Source: Serratia sp. M24T3 (GTDB lineage: Bacteria; Pseudomonadota; Gammaproteobacteria; Enterobacterales; Enterobacteriaceae). From it: 64,000 nucleotides of DNA. Below are positions 41,310 through 49,798 of this stretch, piece after piece. The notes below the pieces were generated by a model. The model searched no databases. It was given only the letters and a program-made list of their open reading frames with translations, and was not told where the DNA came from. The position numbers and the translations under genes were made by a program. The stretch lies in assembly GCF_000257645.1 (NCBI RefSeq), contig NZ_AJHJ01000001.1:345106-409105 (forward strand). The letters are read 5' to 3'. How positions within the stretch are numbered: the first letter of the stretch is position 1; every line of letters begins with the position of its first letter.

Positions 41310-41648
41310 ATGGATAATGTTACTGCCGTCATTGAAAAACAGTTCGCCGCCTATAATCAACACGATCTTGAGACCTTTGTCTCCTGCTTTAGTGAATCAT
41401 TTACTGCCTTTCGCATGCCCTCTCTCGAGCCGGCAATGTAAGGGAAACAGCAACTTAGCGAATTCTACGCCGCTCATAGATTCAATAATCCCAAACTAAA
41501 GGCCGAGCTGGTCTCGCGCACCGTGTTAGGCAATAAAGTCTTTGACCTGGAGAAAATCCACGGGTTGGGCGATTTGCCCATTGAAAGCATTGCCGTGTTT
41601 GAAGTGAATGAGGGTTTGATTGAAACCGCATGGTTTTACTTTGCCTAA
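41310..41648 (+). pseudogene. NTF2/SnoaL-like protein broken by one nonsense codon
   Basis: Reading from ATG 41310 gives 43 sense codons (MDNVTAVIEKQFAAYNQHDL...), then TAA at 41439-41441 (codon 44), then a further 68 sense codons in the same frame ending at TAA 41646. Together the two parts form a complete 112-residue NTF2-like (SnoaL/ketosteroid isomerase fold) protein, including the C-terminal block with IESIAVFEVNEGLIETAWFY. A single base change explains the stop. Function of the intact relatives is unknown. AGGATTG precedes the start. It could also be a sequencing error or a read-through product. Confidence 0.75.
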
Positions 41649-41702
41649 ACAGACTTGCGGCGGGTTGTTTCGTTGCGACATCTCAATCCAACCCGGCTCA
41701 AG

Positions 41703-42488
41703 TTAACGTGGCGCCAGGTCAGGCCAAAGCGGCCTGACGGCAGCCATCAAAGCTGGTGTTCCGGCGGCAACCGACAAATGACGGATCCCTTCGCTACCGA
41801 AATTAACTACCGTTTCCAGTCCAGCTTCCTGACATAGCACCGCGCCACCAGCAATATCCCACAGCGTGGTGCGGCGTTGCAGATGTCCGTCTATTACGCC
41901 TTTCGCAGCAAACACCATGCCCACCGTGGTACACCGGTAGCAGTGTACCGACCAGTCAGCCTCGCGCAACCCGCGATAAAATGCCGAAGCCTCGCCTAGC
42001 TGATCGTCGGCACTATCGCCCAGCGACAGCACTTGAATATCCGCAAAACGATCGTCTCGAGTAAAAGGTTTGCCGTTGAGAAAGATCCCTTTGCCGCTTT
42101 CTGCTGCAAATAGTTCGTTAAGCACGGGCAGCACCACGACGCCTATCACCGGCCGATGACGCTCCACCAGCCCCAACGAAACGCCCCACAGCGGCGAGCC
42201 GCGCAAAAAATTGGACGTTCCATCAATCGGATCGATCACCCAACAGGCCGCATCGCTTAAATGGCCGCCCATCTCTTCACCAATGATGGGGTCGCCTGGA
42301 AAGTTTTCATGTAACTGTTGGCGGATAAACTCTTCGACCGCCACGTCAGCCTCAGAAACAAAATCCTGGGTTCGTTTGCTGCTGACGTCAATCTCGCTAC
42401 GGCGGTGAAAGAAGCTCAGCGCCAGTTCGGCCGCCTGCGCGGCAATCTTGCTGGCAATCTGCAAGCGATCGGAAATTTCGGTTTTCAT
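41703..42488 (-). CDS. Inositol monophosphatase-family phosphatase (HisN-like)
   Basis: A 261-residue Mg2+-dependent phosphatase. It has the three family metal-binding motifs: GEEMGG (about 68-73), DPIDGTSNF (about 86-94) and WDIAGG (about 205-210). It resembles HisN-type histidinol-phosphatases as well as inositol-phosphatases, and substrate cannot be fixed from sequence. E. coli uses HisB for histidinol-phosphate, so a duty beyond histidine synthesis is likely. It starts one base after the stop of the upstream GDPD gene, so the two form an operon. Confidence 0.85.
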   Translation of the reverse strand: MKTEISDRLQIASKIAAQAAELALSFFHRRSEIDVSSKRTQDFVSEADVAVEEFIRQQLHENFPGDPIIGEEMGGHLSDAACWVIDPIDGTSNFLRGSPLWGVSLGLVERHRPVIGVVVLPVLNELFAAESGKGIFLNGKPFTRDDRFADIQVLSLGDSADDQLGEASAFYRGLREADWSVHCYRCTTVGMVFAAKGVIDGHLQRRTTLWDIAGGAVLCQEAGLETVVNFGSEGIRHLSVAAGTPALMAAVRPLWPDLAPR

Positions 42489-42489
42489 T

Positions 42490-43326
42490 TTAACGTCCTT
42501 TATCCTTTAACCAACGACGCAATTGGCTGACGCTGTCAGTTTGAATTGCGCCAAAACCCGCCTCAATCACCGTACCCCAGACGTCTCCCGGATGCTGGTG
42601 AGCGCGGCTATCACAATAATCCAGCGGGTGAGACTCATCCAGCGTATTCACCCACAGACGGATCCCCAGACGCCTTAATTCTTCTTTTGCCGCCGTCACA
42701 TCCGTCAAATCAGAGAAGTTAAGCTCCACTATTTGCGCGCCAAAGTCCTCGATTTTTCGTAAATCTTCGGCAAAGCTTCCAGAATTGGCAGTAACTATTG
42801 GCATGAAGGGAATACGGCGTTGACTGTCGGTCATATCCAGTGGGAAAGTCTGGGTCGCGAGATCGATTTTGCTTTTAAGCAGCACGCCGTCGGCAATATT
42901 CATGTCCAGTATCAGGTCCATGACTCGCTGACGATCGCGCTCGAATTTGATATCAATATTGACAATGATGCGTCCACGGGCTTCCTCGAGCAGTTCTTCC
43001 AGCAGAGGCACTCGCTCTTCGCTGACCACCATTCCTGCACGGCCATCACTGCCACGAAGACGTGCTCGGCGCACCTCGGAGAACGGCATATGTACTACCT
43101 CGCCCTGATGGTCGCAGGTTCTGTCTAGCCAGGCGTCATGCATTACCACTAACTGATGATCGGCGGTGGTCTGGGTATCGATCTCAATAATATCTGCCCC
43201 TACGCTGATGGCTTCTTCCAGGGCGGAAAGAGAATTTTCAGGAGCGCGCGTCCATACGCCACGATGCGCCACAACCAGCACCGCGGGATTTTGCAGTGAA
43301 ATCAGTTTTCGGGTATCGCTGTACAT
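42490..43326 (-). CDS. Glycerophosphodiester phosphodiesterase family protein
   Basis: A 278-residue GDPD-fold enzyme. Catalytic and metal-binding motifs are visible: HRGVWTRAPENSL (about 22-34), EIDTQ (about 49-53) and MHDAWLDRT (about 62-70). There is no signal peptide, so it acts in the cytoplasm like UgpQ, releasing sn-glycerol 3-phosphate from glycerophosphodiesters. It is followed after one base by the IMPase-family phosphatase; joint processing of polyol-phosphate esters such as glycerophosphoinositol is a reasonable but unproven idea. Confidence 0.85.
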   Translation of the reverse strand: MYSDTRKLISLQNPAVLVVAHRGVWTRAPENSLSALEEAISVGADIIEIDTQTTADHQLVVMHDAWLDRTCDHQGEVVHMPFSEVRRARLRGSDGRAGMVVSEERVPLLEELLEEARGRIIVNIDIKFERDRQRVMDLILDMNIADGVLLKSKIDLATQTFPLDMTDSQRRIPFMPIVTANSGSFAEDLRKIEDFGAQIVELNFSDLTDVTAAKEELRRLGIRLWVNTLDESHPLDYCDSRAHQHPGDVWGTVIEAGFGAIQTDSVSQLRRWLKDKGR

Positions 43327-43493
43327 GGCCTCTCCGGTTAACGATTTTTACCTGTCCGGAAAGTAACATTGCACGGCTTTATGACAGTTTGACCCAAAAA
43401 CGATGAACAAAGTATGACAAGCGCTTGCTAAAAGTTGAGCAAAACCTCTATATCTAGCGGAGTGAGTTTTCTAAAACCTTTCTGGAGAATGCC

Positions 43494-44126
43494 ATGCCTG
43501 ATGCCGCCCACCTGTTGCCTTTTATGCTCATCGCCCTTGGACTGGTCCTGACCCCAGGTCCAAATATGATTTATCTGATCTCACGCTCTATCTGCCAAGG
43601 CCCAAAAGCCGGGCTTATCTCGCTGGGCGGCGTGGTGTTGGGGTTTGTTTTTTATATGGTGTTCTCGGCGCTCGGCATCACCGCGCTATTGATGGCCGTG
43701 CCTTTTGCCTACGATACCCTGCGTTTTTGTGGCGCAGTCTACCTGCTGTATATGGCATGGCAGGCGATTCGCCCCGGAGGCCGCTCGCCTTTTCAGGTCC
43801 GCGAATTAGCAAAAGATAGCCCGCGTAAACTTTTCACCATGGGGTTGTTTACTAATTTGTTGAACCCAAAAGCGGCCGTGCTTTATCTCTCCCTGCTGCC
43901 GCAGTTTATCGTGCCCGCACAAGGCCATGTGTTAATGCAGTCGATGGTACTTGGCAGCGCACAAATTATGATTAGCTTTTGTGTGAATGCGCTGATCGCC
44001 CTTTCCGCCGGTTATATCGCCGCATTTCTGGCTGGCCGCCCGCTGTGGACCCTGATTCAGCGCTGGCTGATGGCCACCGTGCTCAGCGGCCTGGCGGTAA
44101 GAATGCTCGTTGAAGGGCGTAAATAA
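43494..44126 (+). CDS. LysE/RhtB-family amino acid exporter
   Basis: A 210-residue membrane protein of the LysE family with five to six hydrophobic helices. The N-terminal signature LVLTPGPNMIYLISRSICQGPKAGL is characteristic, and NPKAAVLYLSLLPQF is the conserved second block. It exports amino acids or derivatives of the homoserine/threonine type; the substrate is unknown. CTGGAGA lies just upstream of the ATG. It diverges from the GDPD operon. Confidence 0.9.
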   Translation: MPDAAHLLPFMLIALGLVLTPGPNMIYLISRSICQGPKAGLISLGGVVLGFVFYMVFSALGITALLMAVPFAYDTLRFCGAVYLLYMAWQAIRPGGRSPFQVRELAKDSPRKLFTMGLFTNLLNPKAAVLYLSLLPQFIVPAQGHVLMQSMVLGSAQIMISFCVNALIALSAGYIAAFLAGRPLWTLIQRWLMATVLSGLAVRMLVEGRK

Positions 44127-44194
44127 GCGTTGCGATGTTCATAAAGCGCTCACCGCTATATACTGAAAAACACAACGTATATTGAGGTTTCTCG

Positions 44195-45307
44195 GTGAGC
44201 ACTTTGCAAAAACTTTCCAATACCAGGGCTAATACTTTCAAAATAGTCGTACTCGCCGGCGCGCTGAGTTGGTGTTCATTTTCAGCCTTGGCGTCACGAC
44301 AGGTTACTGACCAGCTTGGGCGTCAGGTGACGATTCCCGATCAGGTTGACAGGGTTGTCGTGCTTCAACACCAGACCCTTAACTTGCTGGTTCAATTAGA
44401 CGCCAGCAGCAAGATTGTTGGCGTGCTCGCAAATTGGAAACAACAGCTCGGTGATGGCTACGCGCGGCTCGATCCGGCTTTGCTTAAAACCCCGGCTCTA
44501 GGGGATTTGACGCACGTCGATTTAGAAAGTCTGGTTGCGCTGCATCCGCAGGTGGTTTTCGTCACCAACTACGCGCCAAAGGAGATGATCGAGCAGATTT
44601 CCAAGGCTGGCATCGCGGTGGTGGCTATCTCTTTACGTCAGGATAAACCGGGTGAGGAAGCTAAAATGAACCCGGTGATGGACAACGAAGAGCAGGCCTA
44701 TAACCAGGGACTAAAAAACGGTATACGCTTGATTGGTGAAGTCGTTAATCGCCAGCATCAGGCTGATGAGCTGATAAAATACACCTTTGCGCAACGTAAA
44801 ATGGTCAGCGACAGGCTGCAATCCATTTCACCCCGGCAGCGCGTTCGGGTCTATATGGCTAACCCCGACCTCACCACTTATGGTTCCGGCAAATATACCG
44901 GATTGATGATGAATCATGCCGGAGCTTTTAATGTCGCAGAATCAACAGTCAAAGGATTCAAACAGGTCAGTCTCGAGCAGGTGATCGCCTGGGATCCGCA
45001 GGTTATTTTCGTACAGGACCGTTATCCAAAGGTTGTCGGCGAGATCGAGCGCGATCCCAAATGGCAGGTCATAGATGCAGTAAAAAATCATCGCGTCTAT
45101 TTAATGCCCGAGTACGCCAAGGCGTGGGGTTATCCAATGCCCGAAGCGCTGGCAATCGGTGAACTGTGGATGGCGAAAAAGCTTTATCCGCAGAAGTTTA
45201 GCGACATTGATATGCAGAAACAGGCAAATGCGTATTATCAGAAATTTTATCGCACCAACTATGTGGCCCCAGAAGCTGCTACAACCAAAGCCGGAAACAA
45301 ATCCTGA
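44195..45307 (+). CDS. Orphan periplasmic ABC binding protein, BtuF/FepB/MolA fold
   Basis: A 370-residue periplasmic-binding protein of the metal/siderophore/cobalamin class (PF01497 type). A signal peptide ends near residue 34 (SFSALA). The mature part starts RQVTDQLGRQVTIPDQVDRVVVL and keeps the pattern of the fold (LVALHPQVVFVTNYAP, AWDPQVIFVQDRYP). No permease or ATPase gene is nearby. The start is GTG at 44195 with TTGAGG upstream. Its stop overlaps the next gene's ATG by one base (TGATG), so the two are coupled. The ligand could be an iron chelate, corrinoid or oxyanion such as molybdate. Confidence 0.8.
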   Translation: MSTLQKLSNTRANTFKIVVLAGALSWCSFSALASRQVTDQLGRQVTIPDQVDRVVVLQHQTLNLLVQLDASSKIVGVLANWKQQLGDGYARLDPALLKTPALGDLTHVDLESLVALHPQVVFVTNYAPKEMIEQISKAGIAVVAISLRQDKPGEEAKMNPVMDNEEQAYNQGLKNGIRLIGEVVNRQHQADELIKYTFAQRKMVSDRLQSISPRQRVRVYMANPDLTTYGSGKYTGLMMNHAGAFNVAESTVKGFKQVSLEQVIAWDPQVIFVQDRYPKVVGEIERDPKWQVIDAVKNHRVYLMPEYAKAWGYPMPEALAIGELWMAKKLYPQKFSDIDMQKQANAYYQKFYRTNYVAPEAATTKAGNKS

Positions 45308-46035
45308 TGAGCGGATTGTCGCTTAAAGTACTGGCGGCTGGAAGCCTGCGTGCAGTCTGGCAACCTCTGATGGCATCTTTTACCCTGCAAAGCGGTATTG
45401 AGGTCGATACTCGATTTGGTCCTGCCGGATTGCTAAGAGAATCCATTGAGCAAGGTGAGCGCCCTGATCTGTTCGCTTCTGCCAATATTGCCCATCCCCA
45501 GCGCCTGAAAGCACTCGGGCTGGCTTCTCGCGTCGAGGTTTTTACCCGTAACCGCCTATGCCTGACGGCACGCAAAGAATTGCTCGCTGCTCAACCCTCG
45601 TGGCTGGCATTGTTGGGCAACCGTGCGCTGAAAGTCGGCACTTCCACCCCGCTTGCCGATCCTTCTGGAGATTATACCTGGCAGCTGTTCGACACTCTTG
45701 AAAGGCACCATGCTGGTTTGGGCGAATATTTACAGCAATCGTCACTCAAACTGGTAGGCGGCCCGGCGAGCCAAAGTGTTCCAAATGGAGAGCTCGCTGC
45801 TGCGTGGTTGATTCGTGGCGGCCAGTGTGACCTGTTCGTCGGCTATGCCAGCTATGCGCGTCGTTTGAGGTTGTGCAAGGACCTAGCCGTGATAGACATA
45901 CCGGAGAATTATAATATTCAGGCGGATTATGCTTTTGCGCAGTGCTACGAGGCGGCTAACCCGCTGTCAGATTTTTTGTTATCCACAGCGGCGCAGGAAA
46001 TATTATTTCGGGAAGGATTTGCGAGGAACCTTTAG
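45307..46035 (+). CDS. ModA-like substrate-binding domain protein without signal peptide
   Basis: A 242-residue type II binding-protein fold resembling molybdate-binding ModA: it opens LKVLAAGSLRAVWQPLMASF, then RFGPAGLLRESIEQGERPDLFASAN, and carries a C-terminal ILFREGF motif. It starts directly with the mature domain, with no signal peptide or membrane anchor, so it should stay in the cytoplasm unless exported another way. It is coupled to the upstream binding-protein gene by TGATG. The stop codon overlaps that of the convergent RIO kinase gene by three bases. Function unknown; a cytoplasmic oxyanion sensor or a leaderless partner are options. Confidence 0.75.
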   Translation: MSGLSLKVLAAGSLRAVWQPLMASFTLQSGIEVDTRFGPAGLLRESIEQGERPDLFASANIAHPQRLKALGLASRVEVFTRNRLCLTARKELLAAQPSWLALLGNRALKVGTSTPLADPSGDYTWQLFDTLERHHAGLGEYLQQSSLKLVGGPASQSVPNGELAAAWLIRGGQCDLFVGYASYARRLRLCKDLAVIDIPENYNIQADYAFAQCYEAANPLSDFLLSTAAQEILFREGFARNL

Positions 46036-46880
46036 TCTCTTTCTTTCAGAGCACGTTGGCGATCATAGTATTCGTCTTCTGCAGCAGTGATTTCATCCAG
46101 CAAAGAATCGACATCGGCTGCGTGAGTATCTTCGGCAAACTGGCCGGTCAATACGCTTTGTGGTGTGAGTTTGCCTTCTTCATACAGCGCCCAAATCTCT
46201 TTGGCGTAACGCGTTTTCAGCAACTCAGGGGCAAATTGGCCGTAAAAATCGGTCATATTGTTTACGTCGCGCTCGAACATGGATTCTGCATGGTTATTGG
46301 CAGAGGCATCCACGGCCTGAGGCAGATCGATAATCACCGGACCTTGCGCGTCCAGCAGCACGTTGAATTCTGACAGATCGCCGTGCACGATTCCGGCGCA
46401 TAACATACGTACGATATTACGGATCATAATGTCGTGCCCTGTTACCGCTTCCTGTTCGGTAAAAGTGACATCACTTAAACGTGGTGCAACCAAGCCCTCG
46501 CCATCGGTGATAAGTTCCATCAACAGCACACCATCGAGGCAGATATAGGGCTGTGGGACGCGCACACCGGCGTTGGCCAGTCGGAATAGCGCATCGACTT
46601 CAGCCGTCTGCCAGGTTTCTTCCTGCTGTTTGCGACCAAACTTAGAACCCTTTTGCATGGCGCGCGCACTGCGGCTGTTGCGGACTTTACGCCCTTCCTG
46701 GTACTGAACGGCCTGCTTGAAGCTGCGCTGAGTGGCTTCTTTATAAACCTTGGCGCAGCGGATTTCCTCACCGCATAAAACGGTGTACACGTCGGCCTCT
46801 TTGCCACTTTTCAGTCGACGGACCACATCATCGATCAGGCCGTCATCCACCAGAGGTTGGATTCTATTTGGGATTTTCAT
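46032..46880 (-). CDS. RIO-family serine protein kinase
   Basis: A 282-residue atypical protein kinase of the RIO1 family. Visible elements are the Gly-poor ATP region GKEADVYTVLCG with the lysine in CAKVYKEATQRSFKQ (about 30-58), the catalytic loop HGDLSEFNVLL near residue 176 and the metal-binding VIIDLPQAVD. Start placed at 46880 (MKIPNRIQPLVDDG); an in-frame ATG at 46925 adds 15 unlikely residues. Bacterial RIO kinases have few known substrates; roles in stress and ribosome-related phosphorylation are suggested by family. Confidence 0.87.
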   Translation of the reverse strand: MKIPNRIQPLVDDGLIDDVVRRLKSGKEADVYTVLCGEEIRCAKVYKEATQRSFKQAVQYQEGRKVRNSRSARAMQKGSKFGRKQQEETWQTAEVDALFRLANAGVRVPQPYICLDGVLLMELITDGEGLVAPRLSDVTFTEQEAVTGHDIMIRNIVRMLCAGIVHGDLSEFNVLLDAQGPVIIDLPQAVDASANNHAESMFERDVNNMTDFYGQFAPELLKTRYAKEIWALYEEGKLTPQSVLTGQFAEDTHAADVDSLLDEITAAEDEYYDRQRALKERD

Positions 46881-47353
46881 GCAGCCTTGTACCTTATTTA
46901 TGCGCGCGTGGGAATCTCCCCGCACAAAATTCCTTTAATCCTTCGCTATTGCTACCCTTCAGGATAGCCTGTTGCCCTCAGTTTATCGTAGTCATACCTC
47001 ACTGCATACGTTGAAGGCAGAGATCTTTACCGCAATTTTTGAACACAGAAAATAGCTGACAATTTTACTTCGACGTCAAGAGCCCGCATTCCGACTTTCA
47101 GCTCATAAAGAAAAATTTGCAAAAGACAATGAAGATAATAAAGTGAGCAACGACATCACTAATATCTATCAATTCGGACATATTAAAAATTAAATAAAAA
47201 TATTTATTAATGTAAAACTAAGGTTAATACTAAACTAACATATTTCCCACCATCCGTTTAACCTCCGTTTATTTTCCACGAGGTTCAGTATAAGAATGGT
47301 TTAACAAATAGGTGATAGTGTGAGCTGTGTGTCCTCCCGTTGAGATTTAAAAA
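46881..47353. other. AT-rich gene-free stretch upstream of the SDR gene
   Basis: A 473-bp stretch between the RIO kinase start and the SDR gene. It is markedly AT-rich from about 47110 to 47260 and has no convincing reading frame. It should contain both divergent promoters. The composition would favour H-NS binding; I saw no specific motif. Confidence 0.5.
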
Positions 47354-48469
47354 ATGCAAAGCATTCTCATTACAGGCGCCTCCGGCTTTGTTGGTGGTGC
47401 TGTTGTAGAAAATTTATTACGCCAATACCAAAATAATCCATTTAACCTATTACTTTTAGTCCGTGCTGAAAACTCTGCAGCTGGATTATTAAGAATAAGA
47501 AATAATTTAGAAAAGTTTGGATTAACTCCTTCACAGCTAGCCACGATAAAAGAAGAAAACATTTTAATTGGCGATCTGGGAGAACCTGAGGATTTTGTTC
47601 AAGATCCTCGTATTGAATTAGTTTCGTACGTTATTAACTGCGCAGCGATTGCATCTTTCGGTAATAACCCGGCACTGTGGCGCGTTAATGTCGACGGCTC
47701 TTTAGCTTTTGCTCAACGGATGGCAAAAGTAAAAAGCCTGAAGCGTTTTGTCCACGTAGGAACCGCTATGGCCTCGATGCCAGACAAAGACAGCGTTTTC
47801 TATGAAAATATGCCTGATAATACGCATAATGAAGACTTGGTGCAGTATACCGCGTCCAAGCGAGAGCTGGAAAATCGCGTGCGCGAACTGTGCCCGGAAC
47901 TGCCTTTCGTGGTGGCACGTCCTTCAATTATTGTTGGCCACACGCAATATGGTTGCGCTCCATCGAGCAGCATTTTCTGGGTATTCCTAATGGCGGTTAA
48001 ACTTAAAAAGTTCACCTGCCAGATTCAGGATAAAGTTGACATTATTCCGGTAGATTATTGCGCAATGGCGTTGGTTAATCTTTGCCTGAATGAAGATATT
48101 AAACACGACTTTTATCATATTTCGTCTGGCGAAGAACTTTGTACACCTTTCTACGCCATAGATGAATATATTGCCAAGGCGAATAACGCGCCGGCAATTA
48201 TTAAAGAGTATGAGACAATAAGTTATCAAGAATTTACCGGCATTCGGAAGCAATTCAAAGATGTTCTCGGTCCGTGTAATGATAAAATAATTCTTCGCGC
48301 CATTAAGTTATACGGCGGCTTTGCACAGTTGAATGTGAAATTTGATAATAAACGCCTGCTGGATTTAGGTATTCCACGCCCAATGCCGTTTACTCAATAT
48401 ATTGATAAATGCGTTAGTTCAACTCGTGGCTATTCTATTCCAGAGCTAATGATGGTTGATTTTAAGTAA
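47354..48469 (+). CDS. Extended SDR, thioester/fatty acyl reductase-like (NAD-binding 4)
   Basis: A 371-residue NAD(P)-dependent reductase of the extended short-chain dehydrogenase type. The dinucleotide motif TGASGFVGGAVV is at about 7-18, and the catalytic YTASK (Tyr-x3-Lys) is at about 164-168 with HVGTAMAS ahead of it. The C-terminal half matches the male-sterility/thioester reductase subclass that reduces carrier- or CoA-bound acyl groups. No carrier, ligase or synthase gene is beside it. Its base composition is visibly more AT-rich than that of its neighbours, which suggests acquisition by transfer. No clear Shine-Dalgarno is present. Confidence 0.72.
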   Translation: MQSILITGASGFVGGAVVENLLRQYQNNPFNLLLLVRAENSAAGLLRIRNNLEKFGLTPSQLATIKEENILIGDLGEPEDFVQDPRIELVSYVINCAAIASFGNNPALWRVNVDGSLAFAQRMAKVKSLKRFVHVGTAMASMPDKDSVFYENMPDNTHNEDLVQYTASKRELENRVRELCPELPFVVARPSIIVGHTQYGCAPSSSIFWVFLMAVKLKKFTCQIQDKVDIIPVDYCAMALVNLCLNEDIKHDFYHISSGEELCTPFYAIDEYIAKANNAPAIIKEYETISYQEFTGIRKQFKDVLGPCNDKIILRAIKLYGGFAQLNVKFDNKRLLDLGIPRPMPFTQYIDKCVSSTRGYSIPELMMVDFK

Positions 48470-48488
48470 TTATTTAAAATTAATTTAC

Positions 48489-48517
48489 TGCCCCTGCCGA
48501 AGCCTCGGTCAGGGGCA
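48489..48517. terminator. Bidirectional terminator-like hairpin between SDR and GST genes
   Basis: Stem TGCCCCTG (48489-48496) / CAGGGGCA (48510-48517) located between two convergent genes. Flanks are AT-rich but lack a long T run. Confidence 0.65.
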
Positions 48518-48529
48518 AATTATCTAAAA

Positions 48530-49153
48530 TCAAACGCTGCCATTACGGCCAAACAGTTGATATCCCTCGCGTTGATTTAGGCGTTCATAGTAAGAAAACA
48601 CCGCAGAAAGGGTTGGCCGAGCCATCGGAGTCATAACCCAACGATTCACAGACATGCCAATCACCACGTCTGCCAGGGTAAAACGTTCGCCGAGAATATA
48701 GTTTCCACTTCTTTGCAATTGAAGCTCGACAATTTCCATCAAACGATTCCATTCGCTGATACTCCCCGCAAGCAAGTCGGGATCGCTGTGTGCCGGGCTA
48801 TGCCGGGCAAGAGACATAAAGGCATAGCGCCACGCGTTATTAAGATCGCCTAGCTGCCAGTCCATCCACTGCTCGACTTTGGCTCTTTCGCGTGGCGACT
48901 GCGGTAGCAAATCGTCGCGCCCTTCTCTGCCCGCAAGATAACGGCAAATAGTATTGGATTCCCACAACACATATTCGTCATCAATAATTACCGGCACCAG
49001 AGAATTAGGATTCAGCGCCTTAAATTCTTCTGTCGTCGTCGATTTAAAATCCCCGCCATATTCTTCATGGCTATAGTCCAATCCGAGTTCATGGCAGGTC
49101 CACAACACTTTACGAACATTTATCGACGTCGATTTTCCCAATATTTTCAACAT
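48530..49153 (-). CDS. Glutathione S-transferase family protein
   Basis: A 207-residue GST, different from the one at 40.5-41.1 kb. The N-terminal thioredoxin-like domain has KSTSINVRKVLWTCHELGLDY and the glutathione motif WESNTICRYLAGR (about 64-76); the helical C-terminal domain contains FTLADVVIGM. It is the second gene of a pair with the GNAT gene, whose end it overlaps by 7 bp. A role in detoxifying electrophiles is inferred from family. Confidence 0.86.
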   Translation of the reverse strand: MLKILGKSTSINVRKVLWTCHELGLDYSHEEYGGDFKSTTTEEFKALNPNSLVPVIIDDEYVLWESNTICRYLAGREGRDDLLPQSPRERAKVEQWMDWQLGDLNNAWRYAFMSLARHSPAHSDPDLLAGSISEWNRLMEIVELQLQRSGNYILGERFTLADVVIGMSVNRWVMTPMARPTLSAVFSYYERLNQREGYQLFGRNGSV

Positions 49154-49719
49154 AACCGGTTTTCTCCATCAGCGATGTTCGCTGTTAGTTTTACAACCAC
49201 GGGGCGGGTAAACAGACGGACTTTGGCGCCCTGATAAGACGTTTCTGCCTGGAGGGTAAAACCATTCTTCTCGGCCAGGCGAATAGACGGCCCGTTTTCT
49301 GGATTAATGATGCAGCAAACCTGACGTGGAATATGGGTGTCGGCCCAGTCCAGTACCGCCATAGCGGCTTCGCTGGCGTAACCCTTGCCGTGAAACTTCG
49401 GACTTAGCACCCATCCCATTTCGGCTTTGTTATCCATCGAAGGCTGCATTTCTCGCTGAAAGTCTGCAAAACCGATTTCGCCAACAAATTGGCCCGAATC
49501 TTTATGGATAATCACCCAATAGCCAAATCCCATTAGCTGCCAGTGCCCAACATAGCGCAGAAGCCGGGTCCAGCTCGCCTCGCGACTAGAAGGCACCCCG
49601 CCAATAAAGCGTACCATTTCCGGGTCTGCCCACAGGTCGGCAATAGTATTAAAGTCATCAATGACATGACCGCGCAGGATTAATCTTGAGGTTTCAATTT
49701 GCGGAGCGGATTTTGGCAT
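49147..49719 (-). CDS. GNAT-family N-acetyltransferase (RimJ/RimL type)
   Basis: A 190-residue acetyltransferase. It begins ETSRLILRGHVIDDFNTIADLWADPEMVRFIGG, typical of the RimJ/RimL-like subgroup, and has the acetyl-CoA pyrophosphate loop in SPKFHGKGYASEAAMAVLDWA (about 107-127). The substrate is unknown. It overlaps the downstream GST gene by 7 bp, so they are probably cotranscribed; a shared xenobiotic or stress role is possible. Confidence 0.86.
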   Translation of the reverse strand: MPKSAPQIETSRLILRGHVIDDFNTIADLWADPEMVRFIGGVPSSREASWTRLLRYVGHWQLMGFGYWVIIHKDSGQFVGEIGFADFQREMQPSMDNKAEMGWVLSPKFHGKGYASEAAMAVLDWADTHIPRQVCCIINPENGPSIRLAEKNGFTLQAETSYQGAKVRLFTRPVVVKLTANIADGENRLC

Positions 49720-49798
49720 TTGAGTTATAACCCTTCTTTATCAAACTGAAATAACCTATCACTGAAAAGGGTGTAATGGGACAGCAAGAAAACAATAT

